From NCBI GenBank assembly GCA_029210945.1, contig JARGGH010000013.1:1-64000 (forward strand): a stretch of 64,000 bases of DNA, written 5' to 3'. A program made the translations under genes and the position numbers. Source of the stretch: Anaerolineales bacterium. GTDB lineage: Bacteria > Chloroflexota > Anaerolineae > Anaerolineales > E44-bin32. The notes beneath the pieces were generated by a model. It made no database searches. It saw only the letters and a program-made list of their open reading frames with translations, and was not told the origin of the DNA. Positions 36,642 through 45,115 of this stretch are shown piece by piece (position 1 is the first letter of the stretch; every line of letters begins with the position of its first letter).

Positions 36642-38080
36642 CAGGACGCTCGCGCGAGGATCTTTTCAATCCCCCGCTTCGCGTCTTTTCCGATTGGCTC
36701 GACATGGTGTTCAGCGATAATGTTTTGGACCTTATCTCTCAGACGTTCTTCAAGGGTCGTACCCCCGTTATCGAGCCATGTTGATCGCAGGTTCCTATCC
36801 AGCAGGGCCGGATACCAGAAATCGCGAAACCGGCTCAATGTGCCCGGAGTATTCAGGAAATGCCCCCCTGGCCCCACCTCATCGATCTCGTCGAGCATTA
36901 ATGAATCGGTGTTTATCTCGATGCCTTTCATCATGTGATCTGCCAGCTGAATCAGTTCATCCGTGAGCACGATCATTTCAAACGAACAGGTTAATCCGCT
37001 TTCCATATAGCCGACGTCATGCACCAGATTGGAACCGCAGAACCTGGCCATGATCACCGAGAGCAGCGCTTCGAGGGCTGCCTGTCCATCCAACACTTTC
37101 GCATCCGTGCAGCCGGCGTAGCCCCAGGTTGGCATGCTATACCAGCGTCCCATTTCAGCGATCGCCGATTTGGTCAGCTGGAATTCGGGTGAAGCATAGC
37201 AAATCTGGGCGGCACGCATATCCATATGGTGTAAACCCGCTCCGAACACAAAGGGCGCGCCAGGATTACGCATCTGATGGACCACCATGCTGCTCATGAT
37301 TTCCGCGATCGACATTGCCAGGCCGCTGGCCATCGTAATCGGGCCGGTGCCGCCCATCAGAGGGGCCGGCGAGTGGACGACCGGAAGTTCGACTTCGGCC
37401 ATCAACAGCAGCTTATCGATGGCTGTATCCGACTGCTGGAGCGGAGAGCTGGGTTCGCTGTACAGCAGGATATGCTGCGTTTCGCGCAATGCATCAATCC
37501 CGCCCACCACCGCAGCCGCCATGTCAATCGCACGCTGACAGCTGGCGCGATCCTCGGTCACAAAGACGAGCGGCTTGACAGTGTGCTCCAGCATGAGCGC
37601 CATCTGGACATTATAGGTCAGATCAGGGTCGACGTCCTCCGGTATCCCGAGCGACATCACGAAATCGATGTTGGGCAGCGCATCACATAAGTGGTAACCA
37701 TCGATCAGATCCTGCTTCGTAAATTTGCGGCGCTCGCCCGATCCGGGATCCAGCAGGTTCAGGCAATCCGAACCGGTGCCGAAGTTTGCGTGATTGCCTT
37801 CCAGAAATACGCCGGCTTCACCGCTGCGATCGCACATGATAATCCGGCTGGGGACCGTCGAGATCGCATCCTCAACCATCCTCGATGGAAATTTGACCAG
37901 GTTCCCATCGGAGATGAACGCGCCGGCCTGCGCGAGCATCTCGAGTGCGCCGGCGTGATGAAATCGAATCCCCGTTCGGCGCAGGATCTCCAATGCCGCG
38001 AAGTGGAGCGACCTTTTATCGGATTCTGTGAGGACAGAAAATTGTGGTGGATTAGTGCTGGATGAGTTGGGGAAATTCAT
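36641..38080 (-). CDS. MttB-family (COG5598) methyltransferase, copy 5
   Basis: A 479-residue paralogue and first gene of the minus-strand operon. Signatures are AALEILRRTGIRFHH near residue 28, NFGTGSDCLNLLDPGSGERR near 94, CTDAKVLDGQAALEA near 320 and HDVGYMESGLTCS near 345. GPGSD is GTGSD here, with the following Cys kept. No internal amber codon. The stop codon shares a base with the start of the molybdenum hydroxylase gene, implying that the two products are needed together. A divergent promoter region (38081-38274) separates it from copy 6. Confidence 0.9.
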   Translation of the reverse strand: MNFPNSSSTNPPQFSVLTESDKRSLHFAALEILRRTGIRFHHAGALEMLAQAGAFISDGNLVKFPSRMVEDAISTVPSRIIMCDRSGEAGVFLEGNHANFGTGSDCLNLLDPGSGERRKFTKQDLIDGYHLCDALPNIDFVMSLGIPEDVDPDLTYNVQMALMLEHTVKPLVFVTEDRASCQRAIDMAAAVVGGIDALRETQHILLYSEPSSPLQQSDTAIDKLLLMAEVELPVVHSPAPLMGGTGPITMASGLAMSIAEIMSSMVVHQMRNPGAPFVFGAGLHHMDMRAAQICYASPEFQLTKSAIAEMGRWYSMPTWGYAGCTDAKVLDGQAALEALLSVIMARFCGSNLVHDVGYMESGLTCSFEMIVLTDELIQLADHMMKGIEINTDSLMLDEIDEVGPGGHFLNTPGTLSRFRDFWYPALLDRNLRSTWLDNGGTTLEERLRDKVQNIIAEHHVEPIGKDAKRGIEKILARAS

Positions 38081-38274
38081 CGACCGGGCCTCTCACCTGT
38101 GATTTGCGCGTCCATCTTCCCTACCCTGGCCTTCATTCCTGGAAAGGCCGAGCCTATTATGGGGTAAAGATGGATTTTCGAAAACCTCCGGGCGGTTATC
38201 ATGCCGGGATAATCAATATACAATGGTGGCCAGATCCAGGGATTGAGTGAAATAGAGATCAAAACCCGAGGTAA
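38081..38274. promoter_or_regulatory. Divergent promoter region between mttB copies 5 and 6
   Basis: This 194-base gap separates two units transcribed outward. It should contain both promoters. AT-rich tracts occur around 38205-38222 (GGGATAATCAATATACAA), a candidate -10 region for copy 6. No operator repeat was recognised. Confidence 0.4.
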
Positions 38275-39726
38275 ATGATGATCAAGACACATGGAACGTC
38301 CATGACGGGCGCACACTTCGCAAGGCTCGGCGATCAGGAATGTGAACGGATCCATGTCGCCAGCCTGGAGGTGCTCGAACGGATCGGGATCGAGACGCAC
38401 TCCGAAAAAGCGCGTGATGTGCTGACCGGGGCAGGCGCGATCGCCGATGGCCGCAGGGTCCGTATCCCGGAGCATATGGTCACCCGCGCCCTCGAGACTG
38501 CTCCGAAGCGAATGACGCTCTACAGCCGCGCTGGCAAGCCCGCGATCCAGGCATGGGGGTATAACACCTATTTCGGAGGTGGCTCAGACTGTCTGCACAT
38601 CCTCGACCACCGCACCGGCCAACGCCGTCAAGCCGTACTCCAGGATGTGATCGATGCCGCCACGTTGATGGATGCCCTCCCTGAAATCGATTTTGTGATG
38701 TCCGCTTTCCTCCCTTCCGATGTTCCAGATCCGGTCTACCCACACCATCAGATGGAAGCGATGCTCAACCACACGACGAAACCGATCGTTTTTGTAACCC
38801 CGGATTTCGAGACATGTGTGGCGTCGGTCGAGATGGCCGAACTCGTCGCCGGCGGTGCCGATGCCTTCCGCGAACGACCTTTTGCAGTCTGTTATATCAA
38901 CGTGACGAGCGGGATGCTCGCCAATCAGGATTCGCTTCAAAAGTGCATGTACTTCGCAGAGAAAGGGCTGCCCCAGCTCTACATCCCGCTTAACGCCGCC
39001 GGTGTCAACTCACCTGCCACAACGGCCGGCTGTATGGCGACGATGAACGCCGGCACGCTGCTCGGCGTTGTCCTCTCACAGCTGATCAGACCGGGATCAC
39101 AAATCGCGGTTCCCGGTTGGAACGGCGGTCCATATAATCTGCAAACGATGGTCGGGAACTACTGTCTGCCGGACGAACAGGGCGTCGCGATTGCGATGGG
39201 AAAGTATTACGACCTTCCCGTCTTTGGTCTGGGCGGGGCGACTGATTCCAAAGTCCTCGACCAACAAGCCGGGGCAGAGTGCGCGCTGGGGCTGCTCTTA
39301 CCGCTGCTCAACGGCGCCAACATCGTCCATGATATCGGCTTTATGGACGCCGGCATGCAGGGATCCTTGCAGTTGATGGCGATCGCCGATGACCTGCTCG
39401 GTTGGATCCGGGCGGCGACGCGCGGCGTCGTCGTCAACGAGGAGACGCTCGCGCTCGATGTGGTCGAGGAGCGCGGCCCGGACGGGGACTATCTTTCACA
39501 CGACCACACCTTCCGCCATTTCAAGGACGCCTATTACTCGAAGCTCGCGGACCGCCGGATCTACTCCGCGTGGCAGGATGCAGGCAGCAAATCGATGGCT
39601 GACCGTGCGGCTCAGAAAGTGGATCAAATCCTCAGCACCCACAGGCCTGAGCCGCTGCCCGAGGAGCTGCGAAGCGAATTGCGCAGCGTGGTCCAACGGG
39701 CAGAAGAGACCGTCGCGGCCGGCTGA
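38275..39726 (+). CDS. MttB-family (COG5598) methyltransferase, copy 6
   Basis: A 483-residue paralogue. Signatures are ASLEVLERIGIETHSEKA near residue 27, YFGGGSDCLHILDHRTGQRR near 101, ATDSKVLDQQAGAEC near 323 and HDIGFMDAGMQGS near 345. GPGSD is GGGSD. No internal amber codon. GAGGT lies just upstream; the second ATG at 38278 is an equally possible start. It is followed 43 bases later by a MetY-like PLP enzyme on the same strand, probably one transcript. Confidence 0.9.
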   Translation: MMIKTHGTSMTGAHFARLGDQECERIHVASLEVLERIGIETHSEKARDVLTGAGAIADGRRVRIPEHMVTRALETAPKRMTLYSRAGKPAIQAWGYNTYFGGGSDCLHILDHRTGQRRQAVLQDVIDAATLMDALPEIDFVMSAFLPSDVPDPVYPHHQMEAMLNHTTKPIVFVTPDFETCVASVEMAELVAGGADAFRERPFAVCYINVTSGMLANQDSLQKCMYFAEKGLPQLYIPLNAAGVNSPATTAGCMATMNAGTLLGVVLSQLIRPGSQIAVPGWNGGPYNLQTMVGNYCLPDEQGVAIAMGKYYDLPVFGLGGATDSKVLDQQAGAECALGLLLPLLNGANIVHDIGFMDAGMQGSLQLMAIADDLLGWIRAATRGVVVNEETLALDVVEERGPDGDYLSHDHTFRHFKDAYYSKLADRRIYSAWQDAGSKSMADRAAQKVDQILSTHRPEPLPEELRSELRSVVQRAEETVAAG

Positions 39727-39769
39727 CGGCCCGGACACAAGGAAAGCCGCTCCAGAAAACGAGGTACAG

Positions 39770-41008
39770 ATGAATGACAAGCCGTTCTTCATGCGAGATG
39801 CCTGGCAGTTCGATCCTGACCGAGAGCCCGCGCCAGGACCAGATGCCGGGCTGGGGTTTAATACGCGTGCGCTGCATGCAGGTTTTCATCCATTGAGGAG
39901 TGTTCCGGATTTCCGCTCCTTCGTGCCGCCGATCGTGCCTTCGATGACGTATCCCTATGAGCAATTTGAGCAGATTCCGGATCCTGTCTATGGCCGCACG
40001 AGAACTCCGACGACTGCGGTGCTGGAAGAGCGGCTGGCCGCGCTGGAAGGCGGGGAGGCCTGCCTATCAGCAAGCTCGGGTTCCCAGGCCTTGTTCAACC
40101 TCGTGTTCACATTGACCCGCCCAGGCGACAACGTCGTCACCAGCCTGAATATCTATGGCGAAGGTTACAAGCAGGCTGCGGCGATCTTCCCGGAACGCTG
40201 CGGGGTGGATTTCCATTTTGTGGAGGATCCGGGCGAAACTGCCTCGTGGGAGGCCGCCATCGATGACCGGACGAAATTGGTCTGGGTCGAAACTCCCAGC
40301 AACCCGGCTTTGTTCGTGACCGACATCCACGCCGTCGCCGCCGCGGCACACGCCAAGGGCGTCCCTCTTCTGGTCGACAACACGACGGCCACCGCTGCGC
40401 TGCAGCAGCCGATCAGCCTCGGCGCGAATATTGTCCTGCTTTCGATCACCAAATTCCTGTGTGGCAACGCCACTGTGCTGGGGGGCGCGATCGTCGGCCC
40501 GGAGGCGCTCATCGAGGATGTGCGCTGGAACACGACCGAGTTCGTCGGCGCGGTCCTGCAGCCGTTTGAATCCTGGCTGACGCTTCAATTTCTGGAGACG
40601 CTCTCGCTGCGCATGCAGCGTCACAGTGAGAATGCGCAGAAGGTGGCTGAATACCTGAGCGAGCACCCGCGTGTCGAGCGCGTCAATTATCCCGGTCTTG
40701 AGACCCACCCACAGTACGAACTCGCCAGCCGGCAGATGCGCGCCGGCGGAGGCATGCTCTCATTTGTGGCGCCCGGCGGGATCGAGGGCGCCGGCCGGGT
40801 GGTCGATAACTTCAAGCTGATCACCCACGCCGTCACGTTCGGCACAAGCCGATCGATCTGTATGCACCCGGCAACCATCACGCACGAACACATGACCCCT
40901 GCGGAGCGGGAGAAAGCCGGCATCCCGGATGGTCTGATCCGGCTCTCTGTCGGTCTCGAGGATGCCGGGGACATCATCAAGGATCTTGATCAAGCCCTAC
41001 GCGGTTGA
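39770..41008 (+). CDS. Cys/Met-metabolism PLP enzyme (MetY/gamma-lyase-like)
   Basis: A 412-residue type I PLP enzyme of the family that includes O-acetylhomoserine sulfhydrylase, cystathionine synthase and methionine gamma-lyase. YGRTRTPTTAVLEERLA near residue 68, SSGSQALFNLVF near 95, the PLP Asp in LLVDNTTATAAL near 197 and the Schiff-base Lys in LSITKFLCGNATVLGG near 222 are visible. The usual K-Y-x-x-G-H is K-F-L-C-G-N here. The frame extends back into mttB6, but the ATG at 39770 after GAGGT is the true start. It may use or supply thiols for methyl groups; inference. Confidence 0.85.
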   Translation: MNDKPFFMRDAWQFDPDREPAPGPDAGLGFNTRALHAGFHPLRSVPDFRSFVPPIVPSMTYPYEQFEQIPDPVYGRTRTPTTAVLEERLAALEGGEACLSASSGSQALFNLVFTLTRPGDNVVTSLNIYGEGYKQAAAIFPERCGVDFHFVEDPGETASWEAAIDDRTKLVWVETPSNPALFVTDIHAVAAAAHAKGVPLLVDNTTATAALQQPISLGANIVLLSITKFLCGNATVLGGAIVGPEALIEDVRWNTTEFVGAVLQPFESWLTLQFLETLSLRMQRHSENAQKVAEYLSEHPRVERVNYPGLETHPQYELASRQMRAGGGMLSFVAPGGIEGAGRVVDNFKLITHAVTFGTSRSICMHPATITHEHMTPAEREKAGIPDGLIRLSVGLEDAGDIIKDLDQALRG

Positions 41009-41220
41009 TCTGAATTTAGCTCAAGCCAGACAGCAAGAACTTCTTGAGAATTCGCCGGGGCTGGCAAGCCCTTGATTATCCTCGCTCAGTATCCTCATCA
41101 CATACGGAAATCTCGGTGACGGCGGCCTCTAGCCGGACGCTGTGAACAATCCTTAGGCTGGACGCACGCCCGCGGTTAGCCGTGCACTAAAGCGATGAAA
41201 AGAAGGAGATTGTCCCTTCG

Positions 41221-41817
41221 ATGACCGAGGAAATCCATGCTCAGGAGACGACGATTGAGGAATCAAGGCGTTATTACGAGAAGTGGTTCCGCTATCTGCG
41301 TGAGAACTTCGTCAGGCGAGGCTTCTGGTACGGATTCACGTGGACTGTCGAGCTGCTGGCCCGGTTGATCATCGGCTCACCTTTACGAAGGTTCAGCCAG
41401 GTCAACGAGCACATTTTCATAGGTGGCCAGTACCGGCGGCGCGGCTGGCCGAGGATGAAGCGCTGGGGGGTCGACGCGGTGGTCAATATGCGTCTTGAGT
41501 ACGATGACAAGGACGCTGGCATCGCTCCCGACCACTACCTGTACTTGCCGGTAATTGACACCAGACCGCCGAGTCTTGAACAACTGGAAGAGGGAGTGAA
41601 ATTCATCCAGGAGGAGATCGACCACGGGCACGGAGTGTATATCCACTGCGAGGCCGGCGTCGGCCGCTCGATCGCCATGGCAGCCGCCTATCTCATCCGA
41701 GCGCACGGCCTCTCCCCGCTCGAGGCATGGGACGAGATCCGGCAGACCCGGCCGTTCATCCGGCCAACGGACTCCCAGCGCGCCCGCATCCAGGCGTTCG
41801 CCGCTCAACCTTCATGA
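41221..41817 (+). CDS. Dual-specificity/tyrosine phosphatase-like protein
   Basis: A 198-residue protein with a DSP phosphatase domain (about 60-195). The P-loop is HCEAGVGRS with nucleophile Cys143 and Arg149; the general acid is likely the Asp in PVIDTRPPS near 112. The N-terminal 55 residues are helical with a hydrophobic stretch (FWYGFTWTVELLARLII) that may associate with the membrane, as in PTPMT1-like lipid phosphatases. The following gene is a lipid-kinase-like protein, so a phospholipid substrate such as phosphatidylglycerol phosphate is plausible. AAGGAGA precedes the start. Confidence 0.85.
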   Translation: MTEEIHAQETTIEESRRYYEKWFRYLRENFVRRGFWYGFTWTVELLARLIIGSPLRRFSQVNEHIFIGGQYRRRGWPRMKRWGVDAVVNMRLEYDDKDAGIAPDHYLYLPVIDTRPPSLEQLEEGVKFIQEEIDHGHGVYIHCEAGVGRSIAMAAAYLIRAHGLSPLEAWDEIRQTRPFIRPTDSQRARIQAFAAQPS

Positions 41818-41920
41818 GGGGGGACAAAATCCCGTTAGAGCAGACCTAACGCATCTCAATTTGGGGCGGCTAGTCGGTGGGATGCTGATCCTGGTTCCAT
41901 GGATTGTTCTGGAGGATCAA

Positions 41921-42823
41921 ATGACAAGAGTTTTTGTTGTGCTCAACCCAATCGCCGGTCAGTCGAACCCGGAGGAAATCCGCAGCCATCTCAGCGCTCA
42001 AATAGCTGCCCATGGCTGGGAATCCACGATCTATCAAACGAACGGCGATGAATCGGATCGAGCACGCCTCAAAAAAGCAATCGCGTCCAATTACGATTTG
42101 TTCATCGCTGCCGGAGGCGATGGGACCGTCGCCCTGACGGCGACGGCGTTGATCGGAACAGGGCTTCCGCTGAGCATCCTCCCAACCGGGACAGGCAATG
42201 GCGTCGCCCGCGCCGCCGGCATACCGCTCGATTGGCGGGAGGCCGCTGGTCTGATCTTCGGAGAACATCAGCAATACGAGTTCGATGCGATGGAAGTCGC
42301 CGGACAATATTTCTTGCTGCATCTGGGGGTCGGTTTGAGCGGGGTTGCGCTGCGCCAGATCGACCTTGAAAGCAAGCGCCGCCTGGGCCGGCTTTATTAT
42401 CCATTCGCGAGCCTGCGCGCACTCTTCGGTTATCAACCACACCGCTTCAAACTGACCATCGATGGCGAGGACCACACATTCAAAGGCACGGAAGTTTTCA
42501 TCATCAACAGCGCATCGATGGGAGATCCTTTCGTGCGCTGGAGCGACAGCATCAAGCCGACCGATGGGACGTTGGACGTCTTCCTCGTGCGGGCGCGCAC
42601 GCTGACGGATTTCCTGCGCCTGGCCTGGAATGTCGTGCTGGGACGGCAGAGGTTGGACCCCAAAGTGACCTACCTTCTGGCCCATGAATCGATCGACGTG
42701 CGCACCGACCCAACCCTACCGCTGCAGGGTGATGGAGAGTTTGTGACCGAAGAACCATTCTCAGTTCAGCTCGTTGCGGAGGCGATCAAGATCATTGGAC
42801 CAGAGCAAAGCGCCCAGATGTAA
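41921..42823 (+). CDS. Diacylglycerol kinase-family lipid kinase
   Basis: A 300-residue DagK/YegS-like kinase that phosphorylates a lipid head group using ATP. VVLNPIAGQSNPEEI near residue 6, the nucleotide loop AAGGDGTVALTATAL near 66 and PTGTGNGVARAAGIP near 89 are classic. The C-terminal beta domain carries DGTLDVFLVRA near 228 and PLQGDGEF near 268. GGAGG before the ATG at 41921 fixes the start, removing 20 codons from the longest frame. It lies about 100 bases after the phosphatase gene, and both may act in phospholipid turnover. Confidence 0.92.
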   Translation: MTRVFVVLNPIAGQSNPEEIRSHLSAQIAAHGWESTIYQTNGDESDRARLKKAIASNYDLFIAAGGDGTVALTATALIGTGLPLSILPTGTGNGVARAAGIPLDWREAAGLIFGEHQQYEFDAMEVAGQYFLLHLGVGLSGVALRQIDLESKRRLGRLYYPFASLRALFGYQPHRFKLTIDGEDHTFKGTEVFIINSASMGDPFVRWSDSIKPTDGTLDVFLVRARTLTDFLRLAWNVVLGRQRLDPKVTYLLAHESIDVRTDPTLPLQGDGEFVTEEPFSVQLVAEAIKIIGPEQSAQM

Positions 42824-42856
42824 TACCTTTGCGTTAATTTGATGGTCAGGCTGAAA

Positions 42857-42895
42857 CCGGGGCTGGAATGGTGGATGGGATTTTTCCAGCTCCGG
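42857..42895. terminator. Hairpin between convergent lipid kinase and comB
   Basis: Bases 42857-42866 pair with 42886-42895 (one G-U pair), with a TTTTT run inside the loop side. It lies between two convergent stops and could end either transcript. Confidence 0.4.
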
Positions 42896-42957
42896 TGTAA
42901 CTATTCTTACCGCCCCCCATCACGCGTGGAGATGTACCCTCAATCGCGAAATGCTGC

Positions 42958-43638
42958 TCAGCGGGGCTTGAAGACACGTCCGCCATTTTCGGCGTCATAA
43001 AGCATACAGAAATTGAACTCATCGATGCGTGTGCAGTAATCGATATCGGAGATATCCAGAAAAGGATAATCCGGGTCGCCGAACCGGCGGCCCCAACCCG
43101 AGTTGAGGACCCTGTGCTTGAGCGCTTCCTTGTCGCTCGCCCGGTCGATCAGCAGATCGGTGATGTAATCCGCGCAGGTCAGGTCCTCATCACCAAAACC
43201 GTCCCCATCAGCGCCGGTGATGATGAATGACACCTGCGCGGGTTCTCTCGAGCGGATGAAATCAGCCGTCGCACGCGCACAAACGAGACTGGCTGCCAGG
43301 ATGGTACCGGCATGCTGGCAGCGCACGACACCCTGCGTCCCGGCCGACGTTCGCATCACAATTCGCCTGCCAGAGAGATCCTCGCCGACTACTTCAGACG
43401 GGGCGTTACCGTAATCAAACCCATCCACCGGCCACCCGCCCTTCTCGCCAATCAGGACGAGCTCCGGATCCTCCCGCTTCATCTCGAAGGCTTCCTCAAT
43501 CGTCCCGACGACGGCGATCGACTCCGCTCCTGCATCGAACGCATAGGCGGCGGTCGAGAACGCACGCAGCACATCGATGACCACGACGATGCCTCTGGCT
43601 TCCTGGGATTGTTCAAGGGGGAGGTAATGAAAGTTCAT
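42958..43638 (-). CDS. comB: 2-phosphosulfolactate phosphatase-like protein ComB
   Basis: A 226-residue ComB-family phosphatase. The family removes phosphate from 2-phosphosulfolactate in coenzyme M synthesis, but many bacteria carry ComB without making coenzyme M. Signatures are VVIDVLRAFSTAAYAFDAGA near residue 19, NAPSEV near 82, RTSAGTQGVV near 106 and GADGDGFGDEDLTCADYI near 152. The start at 43638 follows AGGTGCCC; the longer frame lacks support. No other coenzyme M genes are here, so the substrate is uncertain. Confidence 0.85.
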   Translation of the reverse strand: MNFHYLPLEQSQEARGIVVVIDVLRAFSTAAYAFDAGAESIAVVGTIEEAFEMKREDPELVLIGEKGGWPVDGFDYGNAPSEVVGEDLSGRRIVMRTSAGTQGVVRCQHAGTILAASLVCARATADFIRSREPAQVSFIITGADGDGFGDEDLTCADYITDLLIDRASDKEALKHRVLNSGWGRRFGDPDYPFLDISDIDYCTRIDEFNFCMLYDAENGGRVFKPR

Positions 43639-43967
43639 GGATGGGCACCTGTGTTCTCTGCGGCCGATTCGTGTTGACCGGCTGATTCTATGGGAAGCCG
43701 ACCTGAGGTGCAATGACATCGCGCCGGCTTGTGTTTTGATACCGCCTTGAGATTGGAATATTATAAAGTTGAGTCTGCTGAAAAAAGGTCTGATGACTCA
43801 AATAGTGGGACGTGAATGCCTTTATATGGCCGTTTTCCATGGTTTTTCCCGCAAATGCGTTATGAATCGTGCCCAAAGTGGGGCGTCCTCCCAATTGATC
43901 CGGTAAGTCTTGTCTAATTTCGGTGGACTCAAAGTTAGAAAGTCAGACATTTATACGGAGATTGCGA
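43639..43967. other. Intergenic region, no gene seen
   Basis: About 330 bases between divergent comB and the first AbrB gene. It is AT-rich around 43750-43790. It must contain both promoters, but no clear box pair or repeat was identified. Confidence 0.4.
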
Positions 43968-44240
43968 ATGGCAAAGGATAAATCGACTCGTCTGGTAAAG
44001 CCCTTCGCCAAGGGCCAGATCACCATACCGGCGGAGTTCCGCAAACAACTGGGGATCGACGAGAGCACCTTGCTCAGACTCAAACTCATAGGATCCAAGA
44101 TCGAGATCACTCCGGTGAGGATCGTCGAGGAAGTGCGATTGCAGCGCGAATACAGCAATACAGAAATCGATGCCTTCCTGGAAGATGATAAAGTCAGCGC
44201 CAGCACCGTGGCGAAAGTGCGCAAGCTTTTAGAGGCTTGA
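43968..44240 (+). CDS. AbrB/SpoVT-type antitoxin, pair 1
   Basis: A 90-residue swapped-hairpin DNA-binding protein: KPFAKGQITIPAEFRKQLGI near residue 9 is the AbrB fold, and the C-terminal half is an acidic helix that would bind the toxin. The start at 43968 follows CGGAGATT. It precedes a PIN-domain gene by three bases, the usual antitoxin-toxin order, and would repress the operon by binding its own promoter. Its partner toxin is broken, so it may now act alone. Confidence 0.8.
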   Translation: MAKDKSTRLVKPFAKGQITIPAEFRKQLGIDESTLLRLKLIGSKIEITPVRIVEEVRLQREYSNTEIDAFLEDDKVSASTVAKVRKLLEA

Positions 44241-44243
44241 AGC

Positions 44244-44633
44244 GTGGCCCCGGAGGACAAGCTCTTCCTCGATGCCAGCGTGTTGATCGCGGCTGCCGCC
44301 TCTCCCACCGGAGGATCAGCGCTGGCCATGGAGTTCTGCAATGCGAGGAAGGCCACCCCCCTGGTTTCGCGGCTCGTTCTGATCGAGGCGGAGCGCAATC
44401 TCCGCAAGAAATTCGAAGAATCTGTGCTGGTTCGATATTACGACATGTTCGCGGGACTCGAACCCCATGTCCTGCCCACACCCGAGCAGCGGGAGATCGA
44501 GGCCGCCGCGGAAGCGATCCGACCCAAGGACGCCCGCGTTCGGGCAGCAGGCCGAGCGGGAGGCGGATCAGGATATCGAGGCGGGTCGAATTGTGGGATC
44601 CGATACGGTCGAGTGACTCATGGATGGGCTTGA
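44244..44633 (+). pseudogene. PIN-domain toxin, truncated and joined to an antitoxin remnant
   Basis: The first 94 codons are a PIN ribonuclease (LFLDASVLIAAAASPTGGSA; LIEAERNLRKKF), starting at GTG three bases after the antitoxin. From about 44530 the frame turns into low-complexity Arg/Gly sequence. In a different frame, 44542-44616 reads GQQAEREADQDIEAGRIVGS followed by DTVE and a TGA, a typical C-terminus of another small antitoxin. Beyond that TGA the remnant continues as LMDGLDQGPS to 44649. The last acidic part of the PIN domain and its active site are lost, so the toxin is probably dead. Confidence 0.7.
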
Positions 44634-44853
44634 TCAGGGTCCTTCGTGATGGGTAGCCCTGCAGTTCGCGACGATTGGACACGCGGCCACCCGAAAACGC
44701 AAGGCCGCGAGGAGTTCATGTCCTCAAAGGAAGAATGGCCCGCTTCGCAATAGGCTCGTTCGGAGCACCTTGACATTCCCAAGGGATGGAGTCCAGGACT
44801 ATGCTAAAGTAGCAGAAATACTGATTAAGCAGAAACGCAGCAGAGGAGACGCG

Positions 44854-45102
44854 ATGGAAGAGACTATACAGGTTCGAAAGCGAGGTGTGATGACGCTTCC
44901 CGCGGATCTGCGGCGGAAATACAACATCGAAGAAGGCGACACCTTCCGCGTGCTCGATCTAGACGGGCTGTTCATACTCACTCCTATGGTTCCGATGGTG
45001 CCTGAACTAGCGCGTGAGATTGAAACCATGCGCCTGGAGGAGGGCATCAGTATCCAGGAGCTGCTCGAGGGGTTGAGGCAGCAGCGTGACCGGTACTATT
45101 AG
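44854..45102 (+). CDS. AbrB-type antitoxin, pair 2
   Basis: An 82-residue protein with an AbrB-like N-terminal half (VRKRGVMTLPADLRRKYNIEEGD) and an acidic C-terminal helix (EIETMRLEEGISIQELLEGL). The start at 44854 follows GAGGAGACG; the longer frame from 44770 is unsupported. It lies 13 bases before an intact PIN gene. Together they form a VapBC-like module, paralogous in layout to pair 1 directly upstream. Confidence 0.8.
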   Translation: MEETIQVRKRGVMTLPADLRRKYNIEEGDTFRVLDLDGLFILTPMVPMVPELAREIETMRLEEGISIQELLEGLRQQRDRYY

Positions 45103-45115
45103 GAGGAGTACGCGG

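Noticed and set aside
18791-39726. Pyrrolysine (amber) codons in the mttB genes
   Set aside because: All six frames run full length without an internal TAG, so pyrrolysine is not needed to read them.
39389-39769. N-terminal extension of the PLP enzyme to 539 residues
   Set aside because: It overlaps the end of mttB copy 6 in another frame; the Arg/Ser-rich sequence is a shadow and the ATG at 39770 has a ribosome-binding site.
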